Shown one piece after another: positions 26,924-35,628 of a stretch of 64,000 nt of DNA. Below the pieces are notes generated by a model that made no database searches, had not been told where the DNA came from, and saw nothing but the letters and a program-made list of their open reading frames with translations. The stretch covers positions 930,001-994,000 of the forward strand of contig NC_014100.1 in NCBI RefSeq assembly GCF_000092285.1. The letters are read 5' to 3'. The DNA is from Caulobacter segnis ATCC 21756 (GTDB lineage Bacteria > Pseudomonadota > Alphaproteobacteria > Caulobacterales > Caulobacteraceae). Within the stretch, counting starts at the first letter, position 1. Every line of letters begins with the position of its first letter. The position numbers and the translations under genes were made by a program.

Positions 26924-29242
26924 CTACCGGCAGTCCGGCAGGGCGACGCTGGTCTCGGCGCCCGCGTAGCGCACGTCCTGGACCTTGCCGGTCGGGACGC
27001 AGACCACCTTCAGGGGCTGCACCGGCTTCATGCCCGGATAGCGACCCTCGCGCGCGCTGAGGCGCAGGGTCCTGGCCGCGTCGTTCCAGGTCAGCAGGGT
27101 CGTGGCCCGCTCGCCCTTCTCGTAGGCGCGGCCGTCGCCGGCGTCGTCATAGAGCTCGAAGCGGCCGTCGCGGCCCGGATAGATCCGGATCTCCAGGGGC
27201 TCCTGGCTGGGCTGGTCGGCGTAGCTGACCACCGGTCCCAGCGGCAGGATCGTCCCCGCCGGGACGTGGACCGGGATCGTGTCGATGTCGGCCTTGACCG
27301 CCAGGACCTTGCCGCCCGTGAGCTTGGCGCCCGTCCAGAAGTCGTACCAGTCGCCCTTGGGCAGGTAGATCGTTCGCAGGTCGGCGCCTGGCTGGACCAC
27401 GGGGCTGACCATCAGGGCTCGGCCGAACATGTATTGGTCGGCCAGCCGCAGCGCGTTCGGATCGCTCCGGAAATCCATGACCAGGGGCCGCATCATGGTT
27501 CCCGACCGCTGGGTCACCTCCCAGGCGGTGGAATAGATGTAGGGCAGCAGGCGATAGCGCAGCTTGTCGTAGGCGATCAGCCGCGCCTGGGTCTCGGGCT
27601 TGAAGTCCCAGAGCGCCTTGCCCTTGCCCGTGCCGTGAACGCGGAACATCGGGTTGAAGACCCCGAACTGGTACCAGCGGGTGAAGAGCTCGGCATAGGC
27701 GGGGTCCTGGGGATCGCCGCCGAAGAAGCCGCCGATGTCGGCCGACCAATAGGGAATGCCGCTGGCCGAGAAGTTCAGGGCCGCCGGGATCTGCTTGGCG
27801 AAGGTGTGCCAGTCGCCGTTGACGTCGCCCGACCAGGTGATGGCCGCGTTGCGCTGCTGACCGGCATAGGCCGAGCGGGTCAGGATGAAGGCGCGCTTGC
27901 CCGGCATGTCGCGACGCATGCCGTCGTGGACCGCGCTCGTGTGCAGCAGGGGATAGCTGTTGAAGGTCTCCGCGCCCGGACCGGCGGCGGTGGTCAGGGC
28001 CGCCATCTGGCCGGGCTTGCCGCCCAGCTCGGCCTCGGAGCCATCTAGCCACCAGCCATCGAAGTCGTATCGGCCCAGGTTTCGCATGATCTGGTTCCAG
28101 TAGATCTCGCGGCCCTTGGGCGACCAGGCGTCGTACCAGCGGCCCTCGCCCGCTGGATAGACGTTGGGATAGGCGGGCTCGAACAGGGCGCCGGCCTTGC
28201 GCAGCTCGTCATGGTTGGCGGTGGTCAGGTCGAAGCGCGGCCAGACCGAGATGATGATGTGGGCGTTCAGGTCGTGGACCGCCTTTACCAGGCCGGCCGG
28301 ATCGGGGAAGCGCTTGGCGTCGAACTGGTGACTGCCCCAGCCGCCGGGCGCCCAGTACTGCCAGTCCTGCACGACCGCGTCGAACGGGACGCCCATCTGG
28401 CGGTAGCGCTGGACGATCGACAGCGTCTCGGCTTGCGTCTCGTAGCGCTCCTTGGATTGCCACAGGCCCCAGGTCCAGCGCGCCATCAGCGGCGCCTGGC
28501 CGGTCAGGCCGCGATAGCCGGCGATCACCTGGTCGATCTCGGGGCCGACGATCAGGTGATAGTCCACGCCGCCGCCGGCTTCCGAGGCGAAGCGCAGGCT
28601 GTGGGCGTACTGAGGGCTGGCGACGTCGACCCGGGTGGTCGCCGGGTTGTTCCAAAGGACGCCATAGCCGCGCGAGGACACCGCCATCGGCACGGCGACG
28701 TCGGTGTTGATCTGCTGCAGCAGGACGCTGGATCCGCGATAGTCCAGCTGGCCGGCCTGATGCTGTCCCAGGCCGTAGATCGCCTCCTGGGAGTCCAGCT
28801 CGAAGCGCTGGACGGAGGGACCGGCGTCCGTGTCGCTGGGTCGGGCGCGCGTCACCCGCTGGCCCTTGGCGTCGAGCACCTGAAGCTCGCCAGAGGCCCG
28901 GTCGACGACGACCTGGAGGGTGGGGGTCCTCAGCGTGACCTTGTCGGCGCCGGTCTCCAGCGTCCAGTCGACCTTCCCGGGCTGGGCGATCACGGCGGGA
29001 TTGTAGTTTCCGGTCCAGGCGGGGCTCTTCGAGAAGCGGACCCGCACGATATTGTCCGACCACGGGTCCAGCCGCAGGACGCCGTCGGTCAGGCGGATCT
29101 CGACGCCGGTCGCGGTCTTTCGGACGGCGGCCTCCTCAACGGCGACGCGCGCACGGGCCAAGGCCGGACTGGTCTCGCAGACAGCGAACGCCGCCGCCAT
29201 CAGCGCCATCAACCCGATCCCGCTCGCCATGGAACGTCGCAT
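26924..29242 (-). CDS. Glycoside hydrolase family 31 (alpha-xylosidase/alpha-glucosidase-like)
   Basis: A 772-residue exported GH31 enzyme. It has a signal peptide (MRRSMASGIGLMALMAAAFA...ALA), an N-terminal beta-sandwich with QAIYGLGQHQ and a catalytic barrel. FDGWWLDGSEAEL holds the likely nucleophile Asp, and TWSGDVNGDW holds the likely acid/base Asp. Distal beta domains end with DUF5110-like sequence. WWLDGSEAE is closer to alpha-xylosidases than to classical WxDMNE alpha-glucosidases, fitting xyloglucan or xylan side-chain removal. GGGAGG lies 7 nt before the ATG at 29242. A palindromic operator candidate lies 52 bp upstream. Periplasmic; substrate inferred. Confidence 0.9.
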   Translation of the reverse strand: MRRSMASGIGLMALMAAAFAVCETSPALARARVAVEEAAVRKTATGVEIRLTDGVLRLDPWSDNIVRVRFSKSPAWTGNYNPAVIAQPGKVDWTLETGADKVTLRTPTLQVVVDRASGELQVLDAKGQRVTRARPSDTDAGPSVQRFELDSQEAIYGLGQHQAGQLDYRGSSVLLQQINTDVAVPMAVSSRGYGVLWNNPATTRVDVASPQYAHSLRFASEAGGGVDYHLIVGPEIDQVIAGYRGLTGQAPLMARWTWGLWQSKERYETQAETLSIVQRYRQMGVPFDAVVQDWQYWAPGGWGSHQFDAKRFPDPAGLVKAVHDLNAHIIISVWPRFDLTTANHDELRKAGALFEPAYPNVYPAGEGRWYDAWSPKGREIYWNQIMRNLGRYDFDGWWLDGSEAELGGKPGQMAALTTAAGPGAETFNSYPLLHTSAVHDGMRRDMPGKRAFILTRSAYAGQQRNAAITWSGDVNGDWHTFAKQIPAALNFSASGIPYWSADIGGFFGGDPQDPAYAELFTRWYQFGVFNPMFRVHGTGKGKALWDFKPETQARLIAYDKLRYRLLPYIYSTAWEVTQRSGTMMRPLVMDFRSDPNALRLADQYMFGRALMVSPVVQPGADLRTIYLPKGDWYDFWTGAKLTGGKVLAVKADIDTIPVHVPAGTILPLGPVVSYADQPSQEPLEIRIYPGRDGRFELYDDAGDGRAYEKGERATTLLTWNDAARTLRLSAREGRYPGMKPVQPLKVVCVPTGKVQDVRYAGAETSVALPDCR

Positions 29243-29293
29243 GCCGTCGCCTCCCTCGATGTCGGGCGGCCGGCTGGTGCGGCAAAAATACTC

Positions 29294-29313
29294 CGACAAT
29301 TGTCGTACGATTG
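29294..29313. promoter_or_regulatory. Candidate operator upstream of GH31
   Basis: CGACAATTGTCG (29294-29305) is a perfect 12-bp palindrome, followed with overlap by TCGTACGA (29303-29310), a perfect 8-bp palindrome. Two overlapping dyads in the 52-72 bp before the GH31 start suggest a regulator site, perhaps a sugar-responsive repressor. The binding protein is not known. Confidence 0.4.
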
Positions 29314-29361
29314 CCCGGTCTGGCGGCGGTCGTAAAGAGGGCGCGTGGTCTTAGGCGGCGG

Positions 29362-29883
29362 CTAGGGCGCGACGGGCCGAGCCGGTGGGAACTCGATTTC
29401 GCCCGCATAGCCTGCGCGACGGGCGCGTTGGGCCAGGTCGTCGAGCTGGGCCTGGGGCAGGGGCCGTCGCGCGTAGAGGAAGACCTTCTTCCGGTCCGGC
29501 GAGGCCGAGATGAACCAGGCGCCGGCCGGATCGGTCTCCACCACCTCGTAGCGCCAGGTCACGAACGGCAGGTAGCTCACCTTCAGGCGGCGGTTCACGC
29601 CCGGATCCTCGATCACGCCCTTGCCGCGGATAGCCTTGCGCTTGCCGTCGACGCCGCCCTTGCGGCAATCGTCCTCGACGTCCACTCGCCGCTCGTCGAG
29701 GCGGGTGTAGGTCGTCGAGCCCGCCACGCAGCCGTCGGTGATCCACATCGGCGTGCGGCCAAGCTCCAGCCAGACGCCGGAATAGTGGTTGGCCGCGTCG
29801 AGGGGGAGCTGCCGGGGCTCGGCCGGGCTCCCAGCGGCGAGGGCGAGCGCGAAGGCGACAACGGCGAACGGCGTGCTGGTCAT
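29362..29883 (-). CDS. Lipocalin (Blc-like) family secreted protein
   Basis: A 173-residue exported lipocalin-like protein. It has a signal peptide (MTSTPFAVVAFALALAAGS), then the lipocalin N-terminal motif YSGVWLELGRTPMW and barrel strands including AWFISASPDRKKVFLYARRPL. The closing helix is QLDDLAQRARRAGY. Bacterial lipocalins bind lipids or hydrophobic ligands in the envelope. Two internal Cys (DGCVAGS, DDCRKGG) may pair. There is no lipobox Cys, so it is probably soluble in the periplasm. AAGGAG lies 6 nt before the ATG. No neighbour shares an obvious task. Confidence 0.85.
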   Translation of the reverse strand: MTSTPFAVVAFALALAAGSPAEPRQLPLDAANHYSGVWLELGRTPMWITDGCVAGSTTYTRLDERRVDVEDDCRKGGVDGKRKAIRGKGVIEDPGVNRRLKVSYLPFVTWRYEVVETDPAGAWFISASPDRKKVFLYARRPLPQAQLDDLAQRARRAGYAGEIEFPPARPVAP

Positions 29884-29954
29884 GGCGATCTCCTTGTCCA
29901 ACGCTACGGACCGGACGGGCTGGCGGACGCCTGAGACGACGCGCTGAAACGAGA

Positions 29955-29986
29955 AAGGGCGCCAAGCCCTTCGGCCTGGCGCCCTT
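29955..29986. terminator. Hairpin terminator after the small glycine-zipper gene
   Basis: AAGGGCGCCA (29955-29964) and TGGCGCCCTT (29977-29986) form a perfect 10-bp stem with a 12-nt loop. On the minus strand it is followed by a short T-rich tail (TCTCGTTT). It lies 22 bp past the stop at 30009 and before the lipocalin start. Confidence 0.65.
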
Positions 29987-30008
29987 GTCTTCGACCTAGG
30001 CCTCTCGA

Positions 30009-30314
30009 TTACCGGCGATAGCGGTACTCGTAGTGGCACTTCTTCTTGCCCTTGCCGATCTCGTGGCCGGCGACCGCGCCGACCGCGCCGCCTAGCAGGG
30101 CGCCTTCGGTCTTGTTGCCGCGGCCGGCGACGGTGTTGCCCAGCAGGGCGCCGCCCAGGCCGCCGATGATGGCGCCGTTCTTGGCCTTGGACTTATTGCA
30201 GACCAGGACGCGATAGCGTTCGCGCGACTGGGCGTCGGCGGCGGTGACGGCCACGCTGCTGGCGGTGAAGCCGACGACGGTGGCCAGGACGAGTGCTTTG
30301 AGACGGGGGCGCAT
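30009..30314 (-). CDS. Small glycine-zipper envelope protein
   Basis: A 101-residue exported protein with a signal peptide (MRPRLKALVLATVVGFTASSVAVTAADA) and a glycine-zipper segment (AIIGGLGGALLGNTVAGRG...GALLGGAVGAVAGHEIG, about 47-88). It ends in the basic aromatic tail KKKCHYEYRYRR. It belongs with the Rickettsia 17-kDa antigen/YMGG-type two-helix proteins that associate with membranes; the role is structural or unknown. A near-consensus EcfG promoter lies at 30357-30382, and a hairpin terminator follows. It lies 112 bp downstream of a larger glycine-zipper gene on the same strand. Confidence 0.85.
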   Translation of the reverse strand: MRPRLKALVLATVVGFTASSVAVTAADAQSRERYRVLVCNKSKAKNGAIIGGLGGALLGNTVAGRGNKTEGALLGGAVGAVAGHEIGKGKKKCHYEYRYRR

Positions 30315-30356
30315 GGCGGCTCTCCGGTTGTTATTGTCTAGATCCCTCGGGGGATA

Positions 30357-30382
30357 AACGTCCAAGCGGCGCGCCGGTTTCC
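30357..30382 (-). promoter_or_regulatory. Near-consensus EcfG/sigma-T promoter
   Basis: On the minus strand GGAAA (30382-30378), 17 bp, then CGTT (30360-30357). This is one mismatch from GGAAC-N16/17-CGTT and 43 bp before the ATG at 30314. Confidence 0.4.
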
Positions 30383-30426
30383 CTTAAAGTCGGGCATCCG
30401 ACGGTTCCGCTTAGACGTTCGGTCGA

Positions 30427-31440
30427 TCAGCCTTCGACGCGGTAGCGACCGTCGGAGTCCGGGCAGACGCGGATGTAGCGGGTCTCGACGCGGCCGTTGT
30501 ACTCGGTCGGGGCCGGGGCCAGGCGGCAGCGCTCGTTGGCCTGGGCGTAGCGGCCGTCGGCGTAGCGGTAGGGCTGGGTCTCTTCATAGGTCCAGTAGTT
30601 GCCGCGCGTGTCGCACTTGGCCGAGGCGTTGCCGACCGCCGCGCCGACGCCGGCGCCGACCAGGGCGCCCAGCACCGAGCCTTCGGTCTTGGCGTTGCGG
30701 GCCGCGACGTTCGAGCCCAGCGCCGCGCCGGCCAGGGCGCCGATCACGCCGCCGACAGTGGCGTTGCGCTTGGCGTCCTGACGGCACTCCTCGCGGTTCA
30801 CGACACTGGCGCTGGTGTCGAGGCTGTAGGCCCCGCCGGCGTAGGGCGTGTTGTAGCGGGTGGCGTAGTCGGGATAGCGGCGATCATAGGCGCCGCCGCC
30901 GTAACGACGGTCGTAGTCGGCGCGGGCGCGCTCGTACTCCGCCCGGTCGCGTTCCCACTGAGCGCGCTGGCTGTCATAGCCGCCGTTGCTGGCGTAGCCG
31001 CCGTTGATGCGGAAACGGTCCGCCTCGGCCCGGTGGCGACGGTCATAGGCGCCCTCGCCGTAGCGGCGGTCATAGTTGTAGCGGGCGCGCTCGTAATTGG
31101 CGCGCTCGCGCTCGAACCGGGCCTGTTCGGCGCGGTAGGCGGCGCTTTCGCGGTACTGGGCCGCCCGATAACGCTCGGCCTCGGTCCGATTGCGGCGGTC
31201 ATAGGCGCCGCGGCCATAACGGCGGTCATAGTCGTCGCGGGCCTGAAGATAGTTGGCGCGATCACGCTCGTAGGCCGCCTGGCGTTCGCGGTACTCGGCC
31301 ACGCGCTCATAGTAGTTGGCGCGCTGGTCGTCGTAGCGCTGCAGGCTTTGCTGATAGGCCGAGGTCTGGGCCAGGGCGGGGGCGATCGCGCCGCACGCCA
31401 TGGTGGTCGCCATCAGCGCGACGAGGGTCTTGGACGTCAT
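30427..31440 (-). CDS. Repeat-bearing glycine-zipper envelope protein
   Basis: A 337-residue exported protein. After the signal peptide (cleavage near ALA-QTSAY) come three imperfect repeats of about 50 residues, each built from a charged helix ending in YERARxxYDRRYGxGAYDRR (about residues 52-84, 100-140 and 160-192). A glycine-zipper pair follows (VGGVIGALAGAALG...GALVGAGVGAAVG, about 230-275), then a C-terminal part with NYWTYEETQPYRYADGRY. The Tyr/Arg/Asp-rich repeats look like amphipathic or coiled-coil rods, possibly peptidoglycan- or RNA-interacting, but no function is known. The ATG at 31440 starts the signal peptide. Confidence 0.85.
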   Translation of the reverse strand: MTSKTLVALMATTMACGAIAPALAQTSAYQQSLQRYDDQRANYYERVAEYRERQAAYERDRANYLQARDDYDRRYGRGAYDRRNRTEAERYRAAQYRESAAYRAEQARFERERANYERARYNYDRRYGEGAYDRRHRAEADRFRINGGYASNGGYDSQRAQWERDRAEYERARADYDRRYGGGAYDRRYPDYATRYNTPYAGGAYSLDTSASVVNREECRQDAKRNATVGGVIGALAGAALGSNVAARNAKTEGSVLGALVGAGVGAAVGNASAKCDTRGNYWTYEETQPYRYADGRYAQANERCRLAPAPTEYNGRVETRYIRVCPDSDGRYRVEG

Positions 31441-31557
31441 ATTGAGTCTCCGTTCAGATCGAACGGATCGACGGCCGACCCCCGACACCGGGTCGCCAAT
31501 CCGGGGCTTTATGTCCCTGCGGAGATGATAAGGCGCAGGTTGGCCCAGAGGTTCCGC

Positions 31558-31941
31558 TTAGTCCGAGATCCAGGTTACGCGGAAGGCGCGACCGTCCCAC
31601 TTGGCGACGGCGAGAGAAGCCTCGGCGGTTCCAAACAGCAGATCGCCCTTTTCGACCGTGACGACCTTGTCGGGACACGGCGCGTCGCGTGGTCCGGCGC
31701 CCTTGGCGCAGGCCGTGGCCTCGACGCTTTTGGCCTGGGCCGCTGTCAAAATGTCGGGAAAGCCCTTTCCCAGGCGAATCCGAGCCGGGGTTTCCGCCCC
31801 GCCGCCCCGCTTGATGCTCAGGACATAGGCCTCGCCGCCGTCACGCTGGACGGCGGCGACGTCGGGCTTGCCGTCATGATCGAAGTCGCCGGACACGGAC
31901 GCCGGCAGGCCGGTCGCCAGCAGAAGGATCAAGGGCAGCAT
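31558..31941 (-). CDS. Secreted FG-GAP/VCBS-like small protein
   Basis: A 127-residue exported protein. The hydrophobic start MLPLILLLATGLPASVS leads directly into GDFDHDGKPDVAAVQRD, the calcium-binding D-x-D-x-D-G loop of FG-GAP/VCBS repeats. Only one such repeat is present. Two cysteines (TACAKG, DAPCPD) may bond. The ending AVAKWDGRAFRVTWISD is typical of this type of small secreted protein in Caulobacterales. No function can be given. Lies 36 bp beyond the ubiG stop on the same strand and may be cotranscribed with it. Confidence 0.8.
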   Translation of the reverse strand: MLPLILLLATGLPASVSGDFDHDGKPDVAAVQRDGGEAYVLSIKRGGGAETPARIRLGKGFPDILTAAQAKSVEATACAKGAGPRDAPCPDKVVTVEKGDLLFGTAEASLAVAKWDGRAFRVTWISD

Positions 31942-31977
31942 CGGGACCTCACGCGGAATGCTTGAGGCGACTGTGGC

Positions 31978-32736
31978 TCAGTCCTTCGTCACCGTCATCA
32001 TGTAGTTGATGTCGGTGTCGGCCGAGCGGCTCCAGCGGCCGGTCAGCGGGTTGTAGGCCACGCCGAACGGGCCCTGCATCGCCACCGGCTCGCCGGCCAG
32101 GAAGGCGCGCAATTCTTCGGGTTTCAGGAACTGCTTCCAGTCGTGGGTGCCGGGCGGCACCCAGCGCAGCACGTACTCGGCGCCGATCTTGGCGAGCGCG
32201 AGCGCCTTCAGCGTGCGGTTCAGGGTCGCCACGAACATGATCCCGCCGGGCTTCAAGAGCTTGGCGCAGGTGCGCAGGAACGCGCCCGGATCGGCGACGT
32301 GCTCGATGACCTCCATGGTCAGGACGACGTCGAACGGCCCCGCGCCCTCGGCCAGCAGCTGCTCGGCGGTGGCGGGGCGGTAGCCGATCTTGAGCTCCTG
32401 CTCGGCCGCGTGGGTGGCGGCGGTCTTGATGTTCTTCTCCGAGGCGTCGATCGCCGTGACGGAAAAGCCCAGCCGGGCCATCGGCTCGCTCAGCAGCCCG
32501 CCGCCGCAGCCGATGTCGAGCAGGGACAGGCCCTCGAACGGCATGCGCAGGTCGCCGTCGCGCCCGAACCGGGCCAGGGCCTGCTCACGGATGAAGGCCA
32601 GGCGACAGGGATTGAAGACGTGCAGCGGCGCGAACTTGCCCTTGGGGTCCCACCACTCGGCGGCGATGGCCGAGAAGCGGGCCACGTCGGCCGGGTCGAT
32701 GCTCCAGGAGGGGGCGGAGGAGGCGGCTTGCGTCAT
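31978..32736 (-). CDS. ubiG: Ubiquinone biosynthesis O-methyltransferase UbiG
   Basis: A 252-residue SAM methyltransferase for both O-methylation steps in ubiquinone synthesis. The family signature [26 protein letters not shown] opens the protein; motif I is [14 protein letters not shown], and [19 protein letters not shown] with [13 protein letters not shown] follow. The amphipathic segment near [18 protein letters not shown], used for membrane association, is present. Divergent from lysC, as commonly found in alphaproteobacteria. Confidence 0.95.
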   Translation of the reverse strand: MTQAASSAPSWSIDPADVARFSAIAAEWWDPKGKFAPLHVFNPCRLAFIREQALARFGRDGDLRMPFEGLSLLDIGCGGGLLSEPMARLGFSVTAIDASEKNIKTAATHAAEQELKIGYRPATAEQLLAEGAGPFDVVLTMEVIEHVADPGAFLRTCAKLLKPGGIMFVATLNRTLKALALAKIGAEYVLRWVPPGTHDWKQFLKPEELRAFLAGEPVAMQGPFGVAYNPLTGRWSRSADTDINYMMTVTKD

Positions 32737-32905
32737 GTGGCCTGTCTAGCACGGACGCCGACGCTCGCCACGATCCCGCAAAAAAGACGTGAGCGCGACA
32801 TTGCCGTTGCGCCATCGCGCCGCTAGAAGGCGCTTCGCTTGCGCGAAGGGGAGGGTTCCCGCCGCGCGGGCGCAAGAAATAACCAAGTGTCGAGGTACCA
32901 AGGAC

Positions 32906-34153
32906 GTGTCACGTCTGGTGATGAAGTTCGGCGGCACGTCGGTGGCCGACCTGGAGCGCATCCGCCGTGTGGCGCGCCTGGTCGCCGCCGAGGTGGCGAC
33001 GGGTAAAGAGGTCGCGGTGGTCGTCTCGGCCATGTCGGGCAAGACCAACGAGCTGGTCGCCTGGACCGACGGCGCGGGCCGCGCCGCGCAAGGCCTGCCG
33101 GAGTCGGACGACGAGTACGACGCCGTCGTCGCCTCGGGCGAGCAGGTGACCGCCGGCCTCCTGGCCATGACCCTGCGCAACATGGGCCACAAGGCCCGCT
33201 CGTTCCTGGGTTGGCAGGTGCCGATCATCACCGACGAGGCCCACGGCCGCGCGCGGATCGAGGAGATCCCGCCGGAGAACCTTGAGGAATGCTTCGCCAA
33301 CGGCGAGATCGCCGTGATCGCGGGCTTCCAGGGCGTGACCCCCAAGCGCCGCATCACCACGCTGGGCCGCGGCGGCTCGGACACCTCGGCCGTGGCCATC
33401 GCGGCGGCCGTGAAGGGCGCCTGCGACATCTACACCGACGTGGACGGCGTCTACACGACCGATCCGCGCATCGAGAGCAAGGCCAAGCGCCTGGCCAAGA
33501 TCTCCTACGAGGAGATGCTCGAAATGGCCTCTCTGGGGGCCAAGGTTCTGCAGACCCGCTCGGTCGAGATGGCCATGGCCCATCGCGTCCCGGTGCGGGT
33601 GCTGTCCAGTTTCGTCGAACCGGGCGAAGCCCCGGGCCAAGGTACGATCGTCTGCGACGAGGAAGAAATCATGGAAAAGCGCATCGTCTCGGGCGTCGCC
33701 TACAGCCGCGACGAAGCCAAGATCACCCTGCTGGGCCTGCCCGACCATCCGGGCGTGTCCTCGCAGATCTTCGGCCGTCTCGCCGACGCCAACGTCAATG
33801 TCGACATGATCGTCCAGTCGCGCGCGCGCACCAACGCGACCGCGAACATGGAATTCACGGTCGGCAAGCGTGACGCCGCCCGCGCCGTCGAGATCGTCCA
33901 GGCCGCCAAGGCCGAGATCGGCTTCGAGGACGTCGCGGTCAACGAGGACGTCGCCAAGGTGTCGGTGATCGGGGTCGGCATGCGCAGCCACGCCGGCGTC
34001 GCCCAGTCGATGTTCGCGGCCCTGGCCGAGAAGAACATCAACATCCAGGTCATCTCGACCTCGGAGATCAAGATCTCGGTCCTGATCGACGCGGCCTACA
34101 CCGAACTGGCCGTCCGCGCCCTGCACGCGGTTTACGGGCTGGACCAGCTGTAG
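32906..34153 (+). CDS. lysC: Aspartate kinase
   Basis: A 415-residue aspartokinase that phosphorylates aspartate as the first step to Lys, Thr, Met and diaminopimelate. The kinase domain begins VMKFGGTSVAD, and GRGGSDTSAVAIAAA and YTDVDGVYTTDPR form the active site. Two ACT domains (about residues 265-415, GLPDHPGVSSQIFGRLADANVNVDMIVQ and GVGMRSHAGVAQSMFAALAEKNINIQVIS) provide feedback inhibition. I chose the GTG at 32906 (MSRLVMKFGG), with GAGG about 10 nt upstream; the ATG at 32921 is the alternative. Followed by element A4. Confidence 0.96.
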   Translation: MSRLVMKFGGTSVADLERIRRVARLVAAEVATGKEVAVVVSAMSGKTNELVAWTDGAGRAAQGLPESDDEYDAVVASGEQVTAGLLAMTLRNMGHKARSFLGWQVPIITDEAHGRARIEEIPPENLEECFANGEIAVIAGFQGVTPKRRITTLGRGGSDTSAVAIAAAVKGACDIYTDVDGVYTTDPRIESKAKRLAKISYEEMLEMASLGAKVLQTRSVEMAMAHRVPVRVLSSFVEPGEAPGQGTIVCDEEEIMEKRIVSGVAYSRDEAKITLLGLPDHPGVSSQIFGRLADANVNVDMIVQSRARTNATANMEFTVGKRDAARAVEIVQAAKAEIGFEDVAVNEDVAKVSVIGVGMRSHAGVAQSMFAALAEKNINIQVISTSEIKISVLIDAAYTELAVRALHAVYGLDQL

Positions 34154-34171
34154 GATTGCTGAGCGGAGGGG

Positions 34172-34295
34172 AGCGCCCCTCCGTCACGAGGCTTCGCCTC
34201 GCGCCACCTCCCCCGTTCCACGGGTGAGGAGGACGATCACCCATCCTCCCTCGCGAAGCGGGGGAGGGGGACCGCGAAGCGGCGGAGGGGGCGCT
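34172..34295. repeat. Palindromic element family A, copy A4
   Basis: Arms AGCGCCCCTCCGTC and GGCGGAGGGGGCGCT, slightly degenerate. The inner CCACCTCCCCCGTTCCACGGG and GCGGGGGAGGGGG pair is present. Starts 18 bp after the lysC stop. Confidence 0.88.
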
Positions 34296-34374
34296 TTCGC
34301 CTTTCCTTCGACAAAACGTCGCCTTCGGACGTTATGAGGGGCGCAAGCCCTCGAAAGCACCGTAAGAAGCCCGC

Positions 34375-34839
34375 ATGTCCGACGTCTTCAAGTTCGATCC
34401 CGACGCCAAGACCGTCACCTTCCACGGCGACGCGGGGCTTGAGCTGCTCTACGACCTCCTGCTGCGCGCCAAGTTCGGCGACGGCTACGAGAAGCCGCTG
34501 CTGATCAGTCCGTGGCTGGCCGCCCTGCTGAACAAGCTGGACAAGGCCCTGCCCGACGACGGCCAGTGGTTCCCGGAAAAGCCCGGCCAGCCGATCTTCG
34601 ACACCGACGACCTCCTGGCCATGGGCGACGCGGTGATCGAGGAAGGCCACACCGTCGGCTGGTGGACCATGACCGAGGCCGAGCGCCGGGCCTATCTGCG
34701 CGACGTCGTCGCCGCGCCCCATCCGCTGACCGACCTGCAGGTCGAGTTCATCGAAAACGACATCGACGCGGCGCTGGAACAGGCAAGGCGCCTGGTGGCC
34801 GACGCCGACGAGCCGCTAAGCCTGCCAGGGCACGGCTGA
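34375..34839 (+). CDS. Hypothetical acidic cytoplasmic protein
   Basis: A 154-residue acidic protein without signal peptide, cysteines or recognised motif. An N-terminal strand-rich part (FKFDPDAKTVTFHGDAGLELLYDLLLRAKFG) is followed by helices (PWLAALLNKLDKAL) and a C-terminal helix (LTDLQVEFIENDIDAALEQARRLVADAD). Trp-rich GWWTMTEAERRAYL is the most distinctive segment. Codon usage is like its neighbours, so it is a real gene. It precedes the AraC regulator by 18 bp and may be cotranscribed with it. Confidence 0.75.
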   Translation: MSDVFKFDPDAKTVTFHGDAGLELLYDLLLRAKFGDGYEKPLLISPWLAALLNKLDKALPDDGQWFPEKPGQPIFDTDDLLAMGDAVIEEGHTVGWWTMTEAERRAYLRDVVAAPHPLTDLQVEFIENDIDAALEQARRLVADADEPLSLPGHG

Positions 34840-34857
34840 TCCCGCTATAGTCGCGGC

Positions 34858-35589
34858 ATGGCTCACGCCCTGACCGCGCCCGCCGAACTGTCGTTCCGCC
34901 GCTATGGCGAGGACGCGCCGCCGCACGTCCACGCCTTCGACCAGATCGTGTTGCCTCGGCGCGGCGTGCTGGAGATGGAGATCGACGGCAAGGGCGGCCG
35001 GGTCGATCCGGGCCGTGCGGCGGTTGTCCCGCCCGGCGCGCGCCACGCCTTCGCCGCCTCGGGCGAGAACCTGTTCGTCGTGGCCGACATCGGCGGCGAC
35101 CTGATGAAGCCGTTCGAGCGCCTGCGCGAGCGGCCGTTCGCCCCGGTCACCGGCGCGGTCCGGGGGCTGCTGGACTTCCTGTCGGGCGAGGCGCCAGGCG
35201 CGATCGAGAGCGGCGTCGCCCGTCTGTGGACGCCGCTGCTGCTGCGCGGACTTTCCGCCGCGCCGACCACGGTCGATCCGCGCCTGGCCCGCGCCATGGG
35301 ATTGATCGAGACCCGCTTCGACCAGCCGCTGACGGTCCGCGACCTCGCCGCCGAGGCGGGCATGAGCCAGAGCCGCTTTTTCGCGCGGTTCGCCGAAGCC
35401 TATCGCACGACCCCGTATGCGGCCCTGGTCGATGCGCGGCTAAGGGCGGCCCAGCGTCTGCTCTCCGACACCCATCTGTCGATCGCCGAGATCGCCGCGC
35501 GCACCGGGCACGGGGATCAGAGCGCTCTGACCAAGCGCATGAAGGCGACGCTGGGCGTCACGCCGGGCGCGTGGCGCAGACAGCGGTGA
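34858..35589 (+). CDS. AraC-family transcriptional regulator with cupin sensor
   Basis: A 243-residue regulator. The N-terminal half (residues 10-90) is a cupin-like ligand domain (PPHVHAFDQIVLPRRGVLEMEIDGKGG...AAVVPPGARHAFAASGEN). The C-terminal ~100 residues form the two-HTH AraC DNA-binding domain (LTVRDLAAEAGMSQSRFFARFAEAYRTTPYAALVDARLRAAQRLL, IAEIAARTGHGDQSALTKRMKATLGVTPGAWRR). The ligand and targets are unknown; AraC/cupin proteins like this often control an adjacent exporter, and an EamA transporter lies 0.7 kb away. Converges on the NTF2-like gene. Confidence 0.9.
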   Translation: MAHALTAPAELSFRRYGEDAPPHVHAFDQIVLPRRGVLEMEIDGKGGRVDPGRAAVVPPGARHAFAASGENLFVVADIGGDLMKPFERLRERPFAPVTGAVRGLLDFLSGEAPGAIESGVARLWTPLLLRGLSAAPTTVDPRLARAMGLIETRFDQPLTVRDLAAEAGMSQSRFFARFAEAYRTTPYAALVDARLRAAQRLLSDTHLSIAEIAARTGHGDQSALTKRMKATLGVTPGAWRRQR

Positions 35590-35628
35590 CCCCAGCCGCG
35601 GCGGCGGCGTCGGAGCGCGCCGGTCCGC

